A stretch of DNA of 64,000 nt from Teichococcus wenyumeiae (GCF_003696345.1 NZ_RFLX01000015.1:1-64000), one strand, 5' to 3'. Shown: positions 49,539 through 58,869, counted from the first letter of the stretch. Translations and numbers: made by a program. Notes: generated by a model from the letters alone, not told the origin.

Positions 49539-49845
49539 GCCCGGTCGCTTCCCCCTGCCTGCGGGGATTGTGGGCGCTCTTCGTGCTGCTGGGAAGTCCA
49601 CCCGGCGTGTCGCTCAACAGGCGTTGCACCGTCATGGCGGCGCGTGGCAACTCGCCGGCGTCTTTTCCGAACAAGCGCCGATGCCGCGAAGCGCGGACCT
49701 CGATCAGCCGCGCGGCACGCACTTTGCGTTGCAGAGCAACAGCAGTCTTGCGGCACCATTGTTCAGAACCGTGCCGACTGGAACGGAAAGGTGTGGCCGG
49801 AAGCGGTCTCTCCGCTTCCGGAAATAAGCAGGACTGAACCGCGCC
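49539..49845. other. 307-base gap between two minus-strand genes
   Basis: Nothing recognisable as a gene. The bases before the GMC start are the natural place for its promoter, but I see no convincing -35/-10 pair or operator. Confidence 0.4.
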
Positions 49846-51234
49846 CTACCCCGCTGCCGCCATGACCCGCGCCAGGACCTCGTACACCCGCGGATCGACG
49901 GCTTGTGCGACGTTGAAGCGCAGGAAGCTGGACGCGGTTCCCGACACACTGAAGACGTTGCCTGGCGCCAGCACGACTTCGGCGGCCAGGGCAGCGCGCG
50001 CGATGTCGGTTGAGTCCTGGCCTGCGGGAAGCTGGCACCACAGGTAGAAGCCGCCACGCGGCATCAGCCAGGGTTGGATGCCGAGCGGCTCCAGCCGGCG
50101 AGCGGTGTCGCGCCGGGCGCGCGTGAGCCGCTGCCGCAGCTCGTCCATGTGCTTGCGGTAGCTGCCGCCGGAGAGGACACCGGCAATGACCTCGGTCGCC
50201 ACCGGGCTTGGTCCGCCGAAGCCGGTGGCAAGCTGCAGGTCCACCAGCCCCTCGATCCAGTCAGCGCGAGCGGCGATGTAGCCGCAGCGGATCGAGGCCG
50301 AGAGGGTCTTGGAGAAGCTGCCGATGCGAACCACCCGGTGCAGGCCATCCAGCACCGCCAGGCGCGGGGATGGCTCGGGTTCGAAGTCGGCGAAGATGTC
50401 GTCCTCGACGATTGTCAGGTCGTGCGCAGCCGCCATGGTGAGCAGGCGGTGCACCGTCTGGGCACTGGGTGTGGCGCCGGTCGGGTTATGTAGCGCGGAA
50501 TTGGTGATGTAGAGGCGCGGCCGCTCCGCCCGGAGCACTGCCGCCAAGGCATCCAGGTCAGGCCCCGACCGGGTATAGGCCACACCCAGGATCCGCACCT
50601 GATGCGCCCGGAGCAGCGCCTGGAAGTTGAAGTAGCAGGGGTCGTCGACCAATACCGTGTCGCCCGGCCTGAGCAGGAACCGGCAGATCAGGTCAATGGC
50701 CTGGGTGCCGGAGGTCACCAGCAGCAGCTGGTCAGGGCCAATATCCAAGCCTTCCCCGGCGAAGCGCCCGGCCAGCAGGCGGCGCAGGACGAGGGAGCCA
50801 CGGGTCGGGCCGTAATCCGCCAGCGTGCTGTCATCGGCGCGTGCCAGGGCCCGGAAGCCGCGGCGCAGCGCGGCATGGGGCATCCAACCCGCCGGAAGCC
50901 AGCCACACCCAGGCTTCAGTGCGGCGGGGTCCGCATCGAGCGACTGCCGAGAGACCCAGAACGGGTCAACGGCCTGGTCGCGTGGCGCTCCGGCCGCTGC
51001 CAGGCCCATGGGCGGCAGGCCCGTTCCCGTCACGTAGAAGCCAGAGCCACGGCGGGAGCGGATCAGGCCCTCGGCCGCAAGCCGGTCATAGGCCTCAACC
51101 ACCGTGGAGGGCGCGACGGCCATGGCCGCCGCGAACTGGCGGATCGAAGGCAGCCGGTCGCCCGTTGCGAGGGCGCGGCTGGCAAGCTTCGCCCGGATGG
51201 CCTCCATGACCTCCCCCGTACGTGTCGCGCCCAT
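49846..51234 (-). CDS. MocR-type regulator (GntR HTH plus aminotransferase domain)
   Basis: Regulator of 462 residues. The N-terminal GntR winged helix (TGEVMEAIRAKLASRALATGDRLPSIRQFAAAMAVAPSTVVEAYDRLAAEGLI) is joined by a linker to a fold-type I aminotransferase domain. That domain contains YGPTRGSLVLRRLLA, LLVTSGTQAIDLICR, NPTGATPS, and the PLP-binding Lys in GSFSKTLSASIRCGY. AGGAGG seven bases upstream fixes the start at 51234. MocR proteins sense a PLP-bound amino compound or vitamin B6 and usually control the divergent gene, here an EamA transporter, across a gap carrying the palindrome at 51281-51298. Confidence 0.92.
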   Translation of the reverse strand: MGATRTGEVMEAIRAKLASRALATGDRLPSIRQFAAAMAVAPSTVVEAYDRLAAEGLIRSRRGSGFYVTGTGLPPMGLAAAGAPRDQAVDPFWVSRQSLDADPAALKPGCGWLPAGWMPHAALRRGFRALARADDSTLADYGPTRGSLVLRRLLAGRFAGEGLDIGPDQLLLVTSGTQAIDLICRFLLRPGDTVLVDDPCYFNFQALLRAHQVRILGVAYTRSGPDLDALAAVLRAERPRLYITNSALHNPTGATPSAQTVHRLLTMAAAHDLTIVEDDIFADFEPEPSPRLAVLDGLHRVVRIGSFSKTLSASIRCGYIAARADWIEGLVDLQLATGFGGPSPVATEVIAGVLSGGSYRKHMDELRQRLTRARRDTARRLEPLGIQPWLMPRGGFYLWCQLPAGQDSTDIARAALAAEVVLAPGNVFSVSGTASSFLRFNVAQAVDPRVYEVLARVMAAAG

Positions 51235-51280
51235 GCCCACTCCTCCTGGAGGCAGCAACTGTGCTGCCACCTGCACCCGT

Positions 51281-51298
51281 ACAGTTTGCTCGAACTGT
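51281..51298. promoter_or_regulatory. palindrome in the MocR/EamA divergent promoter
   Basis: ACAGTT-TGCTCG-AACTGT is an inverted repeat with six-base arms. A further AACTGT occurs at 51257-51262, 36 bases from the second arm in the same direction. MocR proteins bind repeated half-sites in divergent promoters, so these are candidate operators for the regulator at 49846-51234. Confidence 0.5.
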
Positions 51299-51350
51299 TT
51301 CTGGCATAGGGCAGCCAGTTCTCCAATGAATGCCGCCGAGGAGAATGTGG

Positions 51351-52211
51351 ATGGATCGTTCGGTGGAGGGCTGGATTCACGGCCTGATGGGCATGGTGAT
51401 CTTCAGCGGTTCATTGCCAGCGACGCGCCTTGCCGTCGCCGACCTATCACCGCTGTTCCTGACCTCAGGGCGGGCCGTGGTCGCGGCCGTTCTGGCCGCC
51501 GCCATCCTGGCCATGTTCCGGCCGAAGCTGCCAGCGCGTGCGGACTGGGTTGCCCTCATCCCCGTGGCGGCCGGTGTGGTGGTGGGCTTCCCGCTGCTGA
51601 CTGCCCTGGCGCTCCAGCATATCAGCGCGGCGCGTTCCGTGGTGTTCATCGGCCTCCTGCCGCTGGCCACGGCGCTGTTCGGCGTTCTACGCGGAGGCGA
51701 ACGGCCGCGCCCGATGTTCTGGCTCTTCTCGGGCATCGGGGCGGCGGCGGTCGCTGGTTTCGCTCTGGTCAATGGCGGTGCCGGGTCGCTCCGCGGCGAC
51801 CTTTCTATGATCGCGGCCGTCCTGCTGTGCGGCCTCGGCTATGCGGAAGGCGCCGTCCTCTCCCGGCGTCTCGGAGGCTGGCAGGTCATCTCCTGGGCCC
51901 TGCTCCTGGCACTGCCCCTGATGGCGGCATTCGCCTTGGCCACGCTTCCTGCCTCCTGGACAGCCGTCGGTGCCCCTGCCTGGCTGGGCTTCGCCTACGT
52001 CTCGGTGTTCAGCATGCTGATCGGCTTCGTCTTCTGGTACCGCGGCCTTGCGCTGGGTGGCACTGCCCGTGTCGGCCAGCTCCAGCTCTTGCAGCCGTTC
52101 ATCAGCCTGGTCCTGTCCGCGCTGCTGCTGCGCGAGATCGTCTCCTGGCCCATGCTCGCCACCACTGGTCTCGTGGTGCTCTGCGTCGCGGGCGCCAAGC
52201 GGTCTGCCTGA
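51351..52211 (+). CDS. EamA/DMT-family transporter
   Basis: Membrane protein of 286 residues with ten hydrophobic segments in two EamA halves (GLMGMVIFSGSLPATRLAVADLSPLFLTSGR; SMIAAVLLCGLGYAEGAVLSRRLGGW; the closing QLQLLQPFISLVLSALLLRE). Such proteins export amino acids or other small metabolites. The third in-frame ATG (51351) has GAGGAG at a suitable distance; the first two are too close to it. It diverges from a MocR regulator, a frequent pairing in which the exporter removes an amino acid or amine sensed by MocR. The substrate is unknown. Confidence 0.88.
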   Translation: MDRSVEGWIHGLMGMVIFSGSLPATRLAVADLSPLFLTSGRAVVAAVLAAAILAMFRPKLPARADWVALIPVAAGVVVGFPLLTALALQHISAARSVVFIGLLPLATALFGVLRGGERPRPMFWLFSGIGAAAVAGFALVNGGAGSLRGDLSMIAAVLLCGLGYAEGAVLSRRLGGWQVISWALLLALPLMAAFALATLPASWTAVGAPAWLGFAYVSVFSMLIGFVFWYRGLALGGTARVGQLQLLQPFISLVLSALLLREIVSWPMLATTGLVVLCVAGAKRSA

Positions 52212-52363
52212 CGGAAGGCAGGGCGAATTGCTGGCCGGGAGAGGACTGGCCGCTGTCATCGAAGCCCTTCTTAAAAGGGACCGTGGCCATGTCGTGCGGG
52301 GTGGTGTTGGGTCAGGAAGGGCGCAGGGTAGGCCACCTTGGTGACTTGGCGCCGGGGCCGTTC

Positions 52364-52759
52364 TCAGCGCGGCTTATGGTTCTGCCGCCCCATGTGCCGC
52401 CGCAGGAGAGCCATGTTGCGGAGGTTGGCCCGGAAAAAGACATCGCCGACAGAGCCAGCCAGCGGCACGGAGCTGATCAACGAATCCAGGCCGACATTGC
52501 CGATCATGCGGAGCAGAGTTCCGCCGGACACGCCGAGCCGGCGCGCTTCCCAGATGATGTATGCGGAGACGACCGTGGACACCACCGGGCCCACGCCCGG
52601 CAGCAAGCTCATGAGGGCATCGGCGCCGAACCGGATACCGGTACCGGGAACTCGCCACCGGCTGTCCAAAAGGCGCGCCAGGATCTCGAGGCGGGCCTCC
52701 GACCCGCTTCCGGTGCCCATGCCTAGCCGCTGAGCAACCGGAGGTGTGTAGCGGCCCAT
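52364..52759 (-). CDS. DUF4112 membrane-associated protein
   Basis: Protein of 131 residues. The DUF4112 pattern is complete: LLDSRWRVPGTGIRFGADALMSLLPGVGPVVS, YIIWEARRLGVSGGTLLRMIGNVGLDSLISSVPLAGSVGDVFFRANLRN. Two hydrophobic stretches (about 46-65 and 85-105) suggest membrane association. The function is unknown. AGAGGAG precedes the start at 52759. It lies 152 bases after the convergent EamA gene end, on the opposite strand, and 61 bases downstream of the GST gene, with which it may share a transcript. Confidence 0.87.
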   Translation of the reverse strand: MGRYTPPVAQRLGMGTGSGSEARLEILARLLDSRWRVPGTGIRFGADALMSLLPGVGPVVSTVVSAYIIWEARRLGVSGGTLLRMIGNVGLDSLISSVPLAGSVGDVFFRANLRNMALLRRHMGRQNHKPR

Positions 52760-52820
52760 AACACTCCTCTGCACAGGCGATAGCAGGCTAACGCTTGCCA
52801 CGCCTCATCGTTGACACCAC

Positions 52821-53519
52821 TCAGGCGGTGGGGGCGCTCCGCGCCAGGCCGCCGAACAGATCAAGCATGCGCTCCCGCCAGGCGTAGAGTGGGTCATCAG
52901 CCACCAGGATCGGGAAGGAGCTGACGCAGCGCGCCCATTGGAAGCCGCCGAACAGGATGTAGTCCGCGTAAGCCGGTGCATCGCCGTGCAGAAACGGCTG
53001 TTCACGCAGGATCATGCGCGCCGGATGCAGAGACTGGCGGAACTGCACAACCCGCTCGTCCCGGTCGGCGGTCACTTCCGGCAATGGGCGTCCGAAGCGG
53101 GCCTCACGGCTGCGGATGAAGTAAGCCAGGTCGTCGGGCGCCAGAATGGCCGGTATGTCAGCCACGATCAGCGTCGCCAGCCCGGCGATCACGGTCGCAT
53201 CCGCCCAGGCGTTGACGAAGCGGGCCAGGGCACGGCCGCCCGGGCCGCCGAACAGGCTTGGGCGGTCCGGATAGGTGTCTTCAAGATATTCGGCAATATG
53301 CCAGGAATCAGCGATGACGCGGCCGTCGTCCCGCAGCACGGGAACCTTGTCGCTGCCGGAGTCCGCGATCGCCGCTTTGTCCGTGAAGCGCCATGGCAGA
53401 GCTTCGGGAACAAAGCCCTTGTGTGCCAGGGCCATACGGGTCCGCCAGCAATAAGGGGAAAAGCGCCGGCGAGGATCCGCGCCAGCCAGATCGTGCAGTT
53501 GCATGGCCATGGCAGGCAT
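52821..53519 (-). CDS. glutathione S-transferase-like protein
   Basis: Protein of 232 residues. The thioredoxin-fold N-terminal domain has the active-site region FSPYCWRTRMALAHKG and the glutathione-binding KVPVLRDDGRVIADSWHIAEYLE, where cis-Pro follows Val and Ser/Asp contacts are in place. An alpha-helical C-terminal domain follows (RFVNAWADATVIAGLATLIVAD, HGDAPAYADYILFGGFQWA). It resembles the fungal-type/beta-etherase-like bacterial GST groups. Several ATGs are possible; 53519 is the most upstream that keeps a sensible start. It conjugates or reduces electrophiles with glutathione. Confidence 0.85.
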   Translation of the reverse strand: MPAMAMQLHDLAGADPRRRFSPYCWRTRMALAHKGFVPEALPWRFTDKAAIADSGSDKVPVLRDDGRVIADSWHIAEYLEDTYPDRPSLFGGPGGRALARFVNAWADATVIAGLATLIVADIPAILAPDDLAYFIRSREARFGRPLPEVTADRDERVVQFRQSLHPARMILREQPFLHGDAPAYADYILFGGFQWARCVSSFPILVADDPLYAWRERMLDLFGGLARSAPTA

Positions 53520-53882
53520 CTTGTGCCGGAACAGGTTTCCAGGGAAGGCCTGGACCGCCCACAAGCGGGAAGCACTTGGAAGATGGCGGCTGCCGGCCGC
53601 GCGCCGGTCGGCGCGTTGGGGAAAGTATGATCGCACAAGTCCCCCATGGGCAAGACTCGCGGGAAAGGGCGCTATGGTGCCACTCCCCAGGGGGGCGGCT
53701 CCTGGCGAAGATCAGCACCGGGCATTCAGGGCCGCACACCCCGGGGTGGCGCCGCTTCTGCCTCTGACTGGCCGGGAGGCCGTCCGCAAATGTCCGGGGA
53801 ACTACGGCGGGTGACGCTGCGCTCCGGTTTGGGCAGACTGCTCCCTGACCGGCCCACGAGAGGCCGGCGAGGAGACGTAACC
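53520..53882. other. 363-base divergent gap
   Basis: This gap separates the GST gene (minus) from a TctC gene (plus) and must hold both promoters. No convincing operator or promoter pair stands out; only the Shine-Dalgarno sequence GAGGAGAC just before 53883 is clear. Confidence 0.4.
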
Positions 53883-54881
53883 ATGCTGACCCGACGCTGC
53901 CTTGGCAGCCGAACCGCCACTCTTGCCCTCACCGCCACCGGGCTCACCTTTGCGCGACCAGCTTGGGCCGCTTTTCCAGACCGCCCGATCACCGTCATCG
54001 TCCCCTTCGCCCCTGGCGGCGCGAATGACCTGGCCGGCCGCCTCCTCGCGGACCGCATCGGCCCGCTTCTCACCGCCGAGGGCCGCGCCCTGGTGGAGAA
54101 CCGCCCGGGCGGCGGCAGCGCGATCGGGGCGGATTATGTCCGCCGCGCCCGCCCGGACGGCTACACGCTGCTGGTGGGCTCCGCTTCCACCCTGGCCGTT
54201 GCGCCCGCATCGGGCGCGAGCGCCGCGCGCTACCACCCGACCGGAGACTTCACGCCGATCACCGTGGTCGGCACCAGTCCGCTCGGCGTGGTGGTGCCGG
54301 CCAATTCCGGCATCACCACGCTGCAGCAACTGGTCGAACGGCTGCGCGCCGAGCCCGGGCGGATCGCCTATGCCAGTTCCGGCGTCGGCGGCGTGGCGCA
54401 TCTCGGCGCCGACTATCTGGCGAACCTTGCCGGCACCAGTGCACAGCACATCCCTTACCGCGGCGGCTCGCAGACCGCGGAGTCCCTCATCAAGGGAGAG
54501 ACGCTCTATGCCGTGGACCAGCTTGGCTCCGTCGTCGGCCAAGTGCGCGACGGCGCGCTGCGGCTGCTGGCCGTCACCACCCGCCAGCGCGACCCGAACT
54601 TCCCGGACGTGCCCACCGTCGCGGAAGCCGTGCTGCCGGATTACGAGCTGACCACCTGGACGGTGATGGTCGGGCCCAAGGATATGCCGCAGGACATCGC
54701 CGGGGCGTTGAGCAAGGCCGCCAATGCGGCACTCGCTGAGCCGCGTGTGCGTGAGCGGCTGGAAAGCACCGGCACCACCCCCGTGCTGGATAGCACCCCC
54801 GCCTCTACCCGCGCCTTCCTGGACCGCGAATTCGCGCTCTACCAGAACATCGTCCAGCGCATCGGGCTGAAGCTGGACTAG
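53883..54881 (+). CDS. Bug/TctC-family binding protein (orphan)
   Basis: Periplasmic receptor of 332 residues. The signal (LTRRCLGSRTATLALTATGL) includes a twin Arg, and the mature part starts FPDRPITVIVPFAPGGANDLAGRLLAD. Seen further: ALVENRPGGGSAIGADYVRRARPDGYTLLVGS, FTPITVVGTSPLG, SSGVGGVAHLGADY, HIPYRGGSQTAESLIKG, and the C-terminal LDREFALYQNIVQRIGLKLD. GAGGAG precedes ATG 53883. It is divergent from GST and followed by an IS6-family fragment, so it is probably transcribed alone. The ligand is unknown, probably a small carboxylate. Confidence 0.9.
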   Translation: MLTRRCLGSRTATLALTATGLTFARPAWAAFPDRPITVIVPFAPGGANDLAGRLLADRIGPLLTAEGRALVENRPGGGSAIGADYVRRARPDGYTLLVGSASTLAVAPASGASAARYHPTGDFTPITVVGTSPLGVVVPANSGITTLQQLVERLRAEPGRIAYASSGVGGVAHLGADYLANLAGTSAQHIPYRGGSQTAESLIKGETLYAVDQLGSVVGQVRDGALRLLAVTTRQRDPNFPDVPTVAEAVLPDYELTTWTVMVGPKDMPQDIAGALSKAANAALAEPRVRERLESTGTTPVLDSTPASTRAFLDREFALYQNIVQRIGLKLD

Positions 54882-55112
54882 GGCGGAGATCGACATGGAT
54901 CGGTAGGAGGTGCGAGGCCGGTCATGACAGCCACTGGGTTGAGGCCTGGCACATGCGCCGCATCAGTCGGTTCTCAGGCCGGCGTGCTCGGCAGCGCGAC
55001 TGAGCCATGCCTCATCCTGGTGCCTGATGCAGGTGATTCCTGCTACCTTCCCCCGGCCTTCCTTTCCAGCAACCTGGCGAAGACTGCCAACCTGTTCAGC
55101 GCAGCGCCGGGT

Positions 55113-55378
55113 TTATCTGCATGCATAGGCGTGCGCGATTTTGCGCCACTGTCTGGACGCATCTCCCCTCGCGCCAGCCCGGGAGGCCTTCACATATACG
55201 GCGGCGATGAGGTCCCGCACTGGACCAAAGTGGCCGCAAATCATGATGTATGCCGCGAGGAATCGCTGGGCCTGCTCCTGCCACTTGAAGCGCTGCATCT
55301 GTCGCTCCCGCCGGCGCGTCGGCAGATGTAGGTTTTCGGATCCGTTGTTCAGAGAGTGGCTGGTTCGGGGCTCGACCT
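55113..55378 (-). mobile_element. IS6-family transposase C-terminal fragment
   Basis: Minus-strand codons encode the end of an IS6/IS26-type transposase: VEPRTSHSLNNGSENLHLPT, RRRERQMQRFKWQEQAQRFL, then AAYIMICGHFGPVRD and a RQWRKIA ending, matching the family's 'LNNRAENSHQPTRRRER' and final 'WREV' signature. The catalytic DDE region upstream is absent, so only the last 85-90 codons survive. No terminal repeat is evident. The flanking 54882-55112 and 55379-55512 stretches hold no other gene; the second must carry the promoter of the binding-protein gene at 55513. Confidence 0.72.
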
Positions 55379-55512
55379 CGGACAGAGCATCATCCTGCTT
55401 CTCAGCCAGCTGCGCTGGTTTCTGCCGACGCGCTGATGCTCCGGACCTCCAGAAGGGTTGCACTTTCGCGCAACCTCCCATTCCATGGCGCGACAAGAAT
55501 GGGAGAAGCTTC

Positions 55513-57114
55513 ATGATCCAAAGACGTTCACTGCTCACTGGGGCAGGCGCCGCCGCCGGCCTTGCCGTGGCGGCACCATCCCGCTTCGCCATCGCCCAGC
55601 CCGCCCGCCAGCGCGTCCTGAAACTGGTTCCGCAAGCCAATCTGACCAGCCTGGACCCGGTGTGGACCACGGCGAACGTCACCCGCAACCATGCCTACAT
55701 GATCCACGACATGCTGTACGGCATGGATGCGGGTTTCGTACCGCGTCCGCAACTGGCGGAAGGCGCGGTCGAGGAGGATGAAGGCCGCACCGTCACCATC
55801 ACCATGCGCGATGGCCCTCGCTTCCACGATGGCGAGAAGGTGCGCGCCCAGGATGCCGTTGCCAGCCTGAACCGCTGGATGAAGCGCAGCCCGATGGGCC
55901 AGAAGCTGGCGACATTCGTGGATGAACTGGTGGTGGTGGACGACCGCCGCCTGCGCTTCCGCATGAAGCGCCGTTTTCCACTGCTGCTGAATGCCCTGGC
56001 GCAGGTCAGCAACAGCCCACCTTTCATTATTCCCGAGCGGCTGGCCAGGACCGACGCCTTCACCCAGATCCGCGATACCACCGGCTGCGGCCCCTTCCGC
56101 TTCAAGGAGGACGAGTTCAACTCCGGCAGCATGGTGGTGTACGAGCGCAACGACGCCTACAGCCCCACGCCGGCCGGTACGCCCAGCCTGACGGCTGGCC
56201 CGAAGCTCCCGAAGTTCGAGCGCGTCGAGTGGCATATCATCACGGATGCTTCCACGGCCGCTGCTGCCCTGCAAACCGGTGAGATCGACTGGTTCGAGCA
56301 GCCGCCGCCGGAGATCCAGTTGCTGCTGAAGCGGAACCGGCAGATCTCCATCGAGGAGATCGACCCGCTGCCGCTGGTGGGGGTGCTGCGCTTCAACCAC
56401 CTGCACGGGCCCTTCAACAACAAGAAGATCCGCCAGGCGCTGTTGCCCGCCATCAACCAGACGGACTTCATGAGCGCCATCGTCGGGCTGGAGCCTGACA
56501 TCTACATGGACAATGTCGGCGTCTTCACTCCTGGCACGCCACTGGCGTCGCAAGTGGGGCTGGAGCCGCTGATGGGCCCCCGCAGCGTGGACAAGGCCAA
56601 GGCGCTGCTGAAGGAAGCCGGCTACAACAACGAGTTGATGCGCCTGATCGGGCCGACCGACATCCTGGCTCCCTCCGCCATGACCCAGGTGGCGGCTGAT
56701 CTGGTCCGCCGGCTGGACTTCAACGCGGATATCGCGCTCGGCGACTGGGGCACGGTGGTGCAGCGCCGCACGTCGCGGGAGCCGGTGGACAAAGGTGGCT
56801 GGAGCATGTTGCTGACCTCCTTCTCGTCCTTCGACTTTGTCGATCCTTCCGCGCATTTCCCGCTGCGCGGCAATGGCGCGGGCGCCTGGGTGGGCTGGCC
56901 GGATGTGCCGCAACTGGAGACGTTGCGCGACGAATGGTTCGTGGCCCCGGACCTCGCCGCACAGAAGAAGATCGCTGAGGATATGCAGCGCATCGTCATG
57001 GACGAACTGCCCTACATTCCTGTTGGGGCCTACAAATCCATGACGGCGATCAACAAGAACCTGAAGGGGCGCGTGGCAGGTTTCGCAATCATGTGGAACC
57101 TGGAGCGGGCCTGA
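55513..57114 (+). CDS. family-5 solute-binding protein, third member of the paralogue set
   Basis: Binding protein of 533 residues with a twin-arginine signal (MIQRRSLLTGAGAAAGLAVAAP). Paralogous blocks shared with 13791-15356 and 44791-46371: LDPVWTTANVTRNHAYMIHDMLYG, RDGPRFHDGEKVRAQDAVASL, CGPFRFKEDEFNSG, and ALQTGEIDWFEQPPPEIQLLL. GGGAGAAGC precedes ATG 55513. There is no ABC permease or ATPase nearby, and the convergent neighbour is another family-5 protein. It should bind a peptide-like or other polar organic ligand in the periplasm. Confidence 0.88.
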   Translation: MIQRRSLLTGAGAAAGLAVAAPSRFAIAQPARQRVLKLVPQANLTSLDPVWTTANVTRNHAYMIHDMLYGMDAGFVPRPQLAEGAVEEDEGRTVTITMRDGPRFHDGEKVRAQDAVASLNRWMKRSPMGQKLATFVDELVVVDDRRLRFRMKRRFPLLLNALAQVSNSPPFIIPERLARTDAFTQIRDTTGCGPFRFKEDEFNSGSMVVYERNDAYSPTPAGTPSLTAGPKLPKFERVEWHIITDASTAAAALQTGEIDWFEQPPPEIQLLLKRNRQISIEEIDPLPLVGVLRFNHLHGPFNNKKIRQALLPAINQTDFMSAIVGLEPDIYMDNVGVFTPGTPLASQVGLEPLMGPRSVDKAKALLKEAGYNNELMRLIGPTDILAPSAMTQVAADLVRRLDFNADIALGDWGTVVQRRTSREPVDKGGWSMLLTSFSSFDFVDPSAHFPLRGNGAGAWVGWPDVPQLETLRDEWFVAPDLAAQKKIAEDMQRIVMDELPYIPVGAYKSMTAINKNLKGRVAGFAIMWNLERA

Positions 57115-57131
57115 TCGTCCGAGCAGAACAA

Positions 57132-57155
57132 GGAGGGGGAATGCTTTCTCCCTCC
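57132..57155. terminator. weak hairpin between convergent binding-protein genes
   Basis: GGAGGG and CCCTCC pair across a 12-base loop, 18 bases after the stop at 57114. No T-tract follows on either strand, so this is a possible but unproven terminator. Confidence 0.25.
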
Positions 57156-57333
57156 GGAGAACTCCCAAGAGATCGTCGTGTTCCCTGCTGGAGCTGGCCT
57201 CGATCGCCGAAACATTCCGCCGGGGAGCCGGGAAGCTCCATACTGGCGCTCCCCTCTCCGCTTTCCTGGGAGGCGGGCAGGGATTGCGCGTGAACCGGCA
57301 CGGCCATCGCCTCCCGCCGCCTAGCTCGTCGTA

Positions 57334-58869
57334 TCAGCGCGCTTTGACTTCGACGGCCAGAACCTCCTCATCAGCCCGCGCCTTGTAGCTCAGCCGGGCC
57401 TGTCCTGCGTTGACGGAGCGCAGGAGGCCGACCCCGATGATCAAGCTGTGGTCCACCGTATGCTGCATCAGTTCACGCAGTTGCTGCGCGCGTGAGGCAT
57501 CGTCCAGGGTCGCGCGGGCGCGCTGGATCAGCGCATCTGTCTGCGGCAAGCCAAGCCCGGTGAAGTTCAGCGTCCCAAGGCCCGGCACCGTGCCAGCGGA
57601 GTGCAGCTGCGAGCCGAGCAGATAGGAGGTCTCGCCCGTCAGGGAGCCGAAGGCCGTCACGAAGGCCCCGTATTCCCGCTTGTTGCGGCGGGTGAGGAAG
57701 GTGGCCTGCGGTACGATCTCGACCGTGGTGCGGATGCCGATGCGGGTCCAGGCGGCGGCCATCGCCTGGCAGATCCGCGGCGTCCGGCTCGGGGAGCAGA
57801 ACAGGTTCAGGCCGAAGCCCTGCGGAAATCCCGCTTCCGCCAGCAAGGCTCGGGCCGTGTTCGGGTCCGCGCCCGGCACCGGGCGGTCGGGGAGAGCACC
57901 GAAGACGAAAGGCGGCGCCGGCTGGTCCGTCGGGTCGGCATAGCCTTCCATGATCTGCCGCGCGATCGCCTCCCGGTTCAGTGCCAGTGACATGGCGCGG
58001 CGGACGCGGACATCCAGCATCGGGTTGCGCCCCTCCGCCTCGACGCCGGGCGGGTTCGGACGCTCCACGTCCAGGTAGAGGTTGGCGGCATAGACGGAAG
58101 GGCCGTCGAACAGGGCGAAGCGCTGGTCGCCCCGGATGCGGGGCGCGTCCTGCAACGGAACATTGTTGATGAAATCGACATCATCCGCGAGCAGCGCGGC
58201 GACGCGGGCGCTGTCCACCGGGATCGGCACCAGGCTTACCGTCTCCCAGGGCACGGTGCCGCCCCACCAGGCTTCGTTGCGGCGCATCACCAGCGGCGCG
58301 CTGGTGGACCAGCTCGCGGCCCGGAAGGGGCCGGTGCCGATCGCGGCCGCCCCGGTGTTGAATTCCGCATTGCCCTTCTCCGCCACCGAGCGGGGGACGA
58401 TGAAGATCTGCGTCAGGTTGGTCGGCAGGATCGGCAGCGGCCCGTTGGTGCGGATGCGCAGGGTGAGGTCGTCCACCGGCTCCACGGCCGTCACGCCGGC
58501 GAGGTAGATGGTATAGGGGTTCGGGTTGCCCGGTACGTTCGGCACCCGCTGGAAGGAGGCCACGACATCTGCCGAGGTCAGCGGCGAGCCATCGTGAAAA
58601 CGCACGCCAGGGCGCAGCCGGAACTCCCATGTGGTGTCGTCCAGCACCCGCCAGGACTGTGCCAACCCCGGCTTCAACTGCATCTGCCCGTCGCGGGTGA
58701 CCAGCGTTTCGTAGATGTTGCGCAGCGCGCCGGTGTTCGACAGGTTCAGCAGCCAGTGCGGGTCCAGCGTGCTGGGCGGCGACTGGATGCCGATCCGCAG
58801 TTCCTGCGCCATGGCCGGTGCGGACAGCAGCATGGACAGGCCCAGGGCCAGTCTCGGCAGCAGCTTCAT
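57334..58869 (-). CDS. family-5 solute-binding protein (dehydrogenase operon)
   Basis: Binding protein of 511 residues with a Sec signal (MKLLPRLALGLSMLLSAPAMA). Seen: STLDPHWLLNLSNTGALRNIYETLV, TWEFRLRPGVRFHDGSPLTSADVVASF, AAIGTGPFRAASW, and RRAMSLALNREAIARQIMEG. The pattern is nearer to the protein at 9959-11533 than to the three 'VTRNH' paralogues. AGGAG precedes the start at 58869. It lies 71 bases after the D-2-hydroxyacid dehydrogenase gene on the same strand and is probably co-transcribed with it, behind the IclR-linked palindrome at 60219-60238. Confidence 0.88.
   Translation of the reverse strand: MKLLPRLALGLSMLLSAPAMAQELRIGIQSPPSTLDPHWLLNLSNTGALRNIYETLVTRDGQMQLKPGLAQSWRVLDDTTWEFRLRPGVRFHDGSPLTSADVVASFQRVPNVPGNPNPYTIYLAGVTAVEPVDDLTLRIRTNGPLPILPTNLTQIFIVPRSVAEKGNAEFNTGAAAIGTGPFRAASWSTSAPLVMRRNEAWWGGTVPWETVSLVPIPVDSARVAALLADDVDFINNVPLQDAPRIRGDQRFALFDGPSVYAANLYLDVERPNPPGVEAEGRNPMLDVRVRRAMSLALNREAIARQIMEGYADPTDQPAPPFVFGALPDRPVPGADPNTARALLAEAGFPQGFGLNLFCSPSRTPRICQAMAAAWTRIGIRTTVEIVPQATFLTRRNKREYGAFVTAFGSLTGETSYLLGSQLHSAGTVPGLGTLNFTGLGLPQTDALIQRARATLDDASRAQQLRELMQHTVDHSLIIGVGLLRSVNAGQARLSYKARADEEVLAVEVKAR

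Noticed and set aside
47901-49865. Plus-strand open frame of about 650 codons
   Set aside because: Shadow of the GMC oxidoreductase; composition is repetitive and no motif is present.
55528-57168. Minus-strand open frame of about 545 codons
   Set aside because: Shadow of the family-5 binding protein at 55513-57114.
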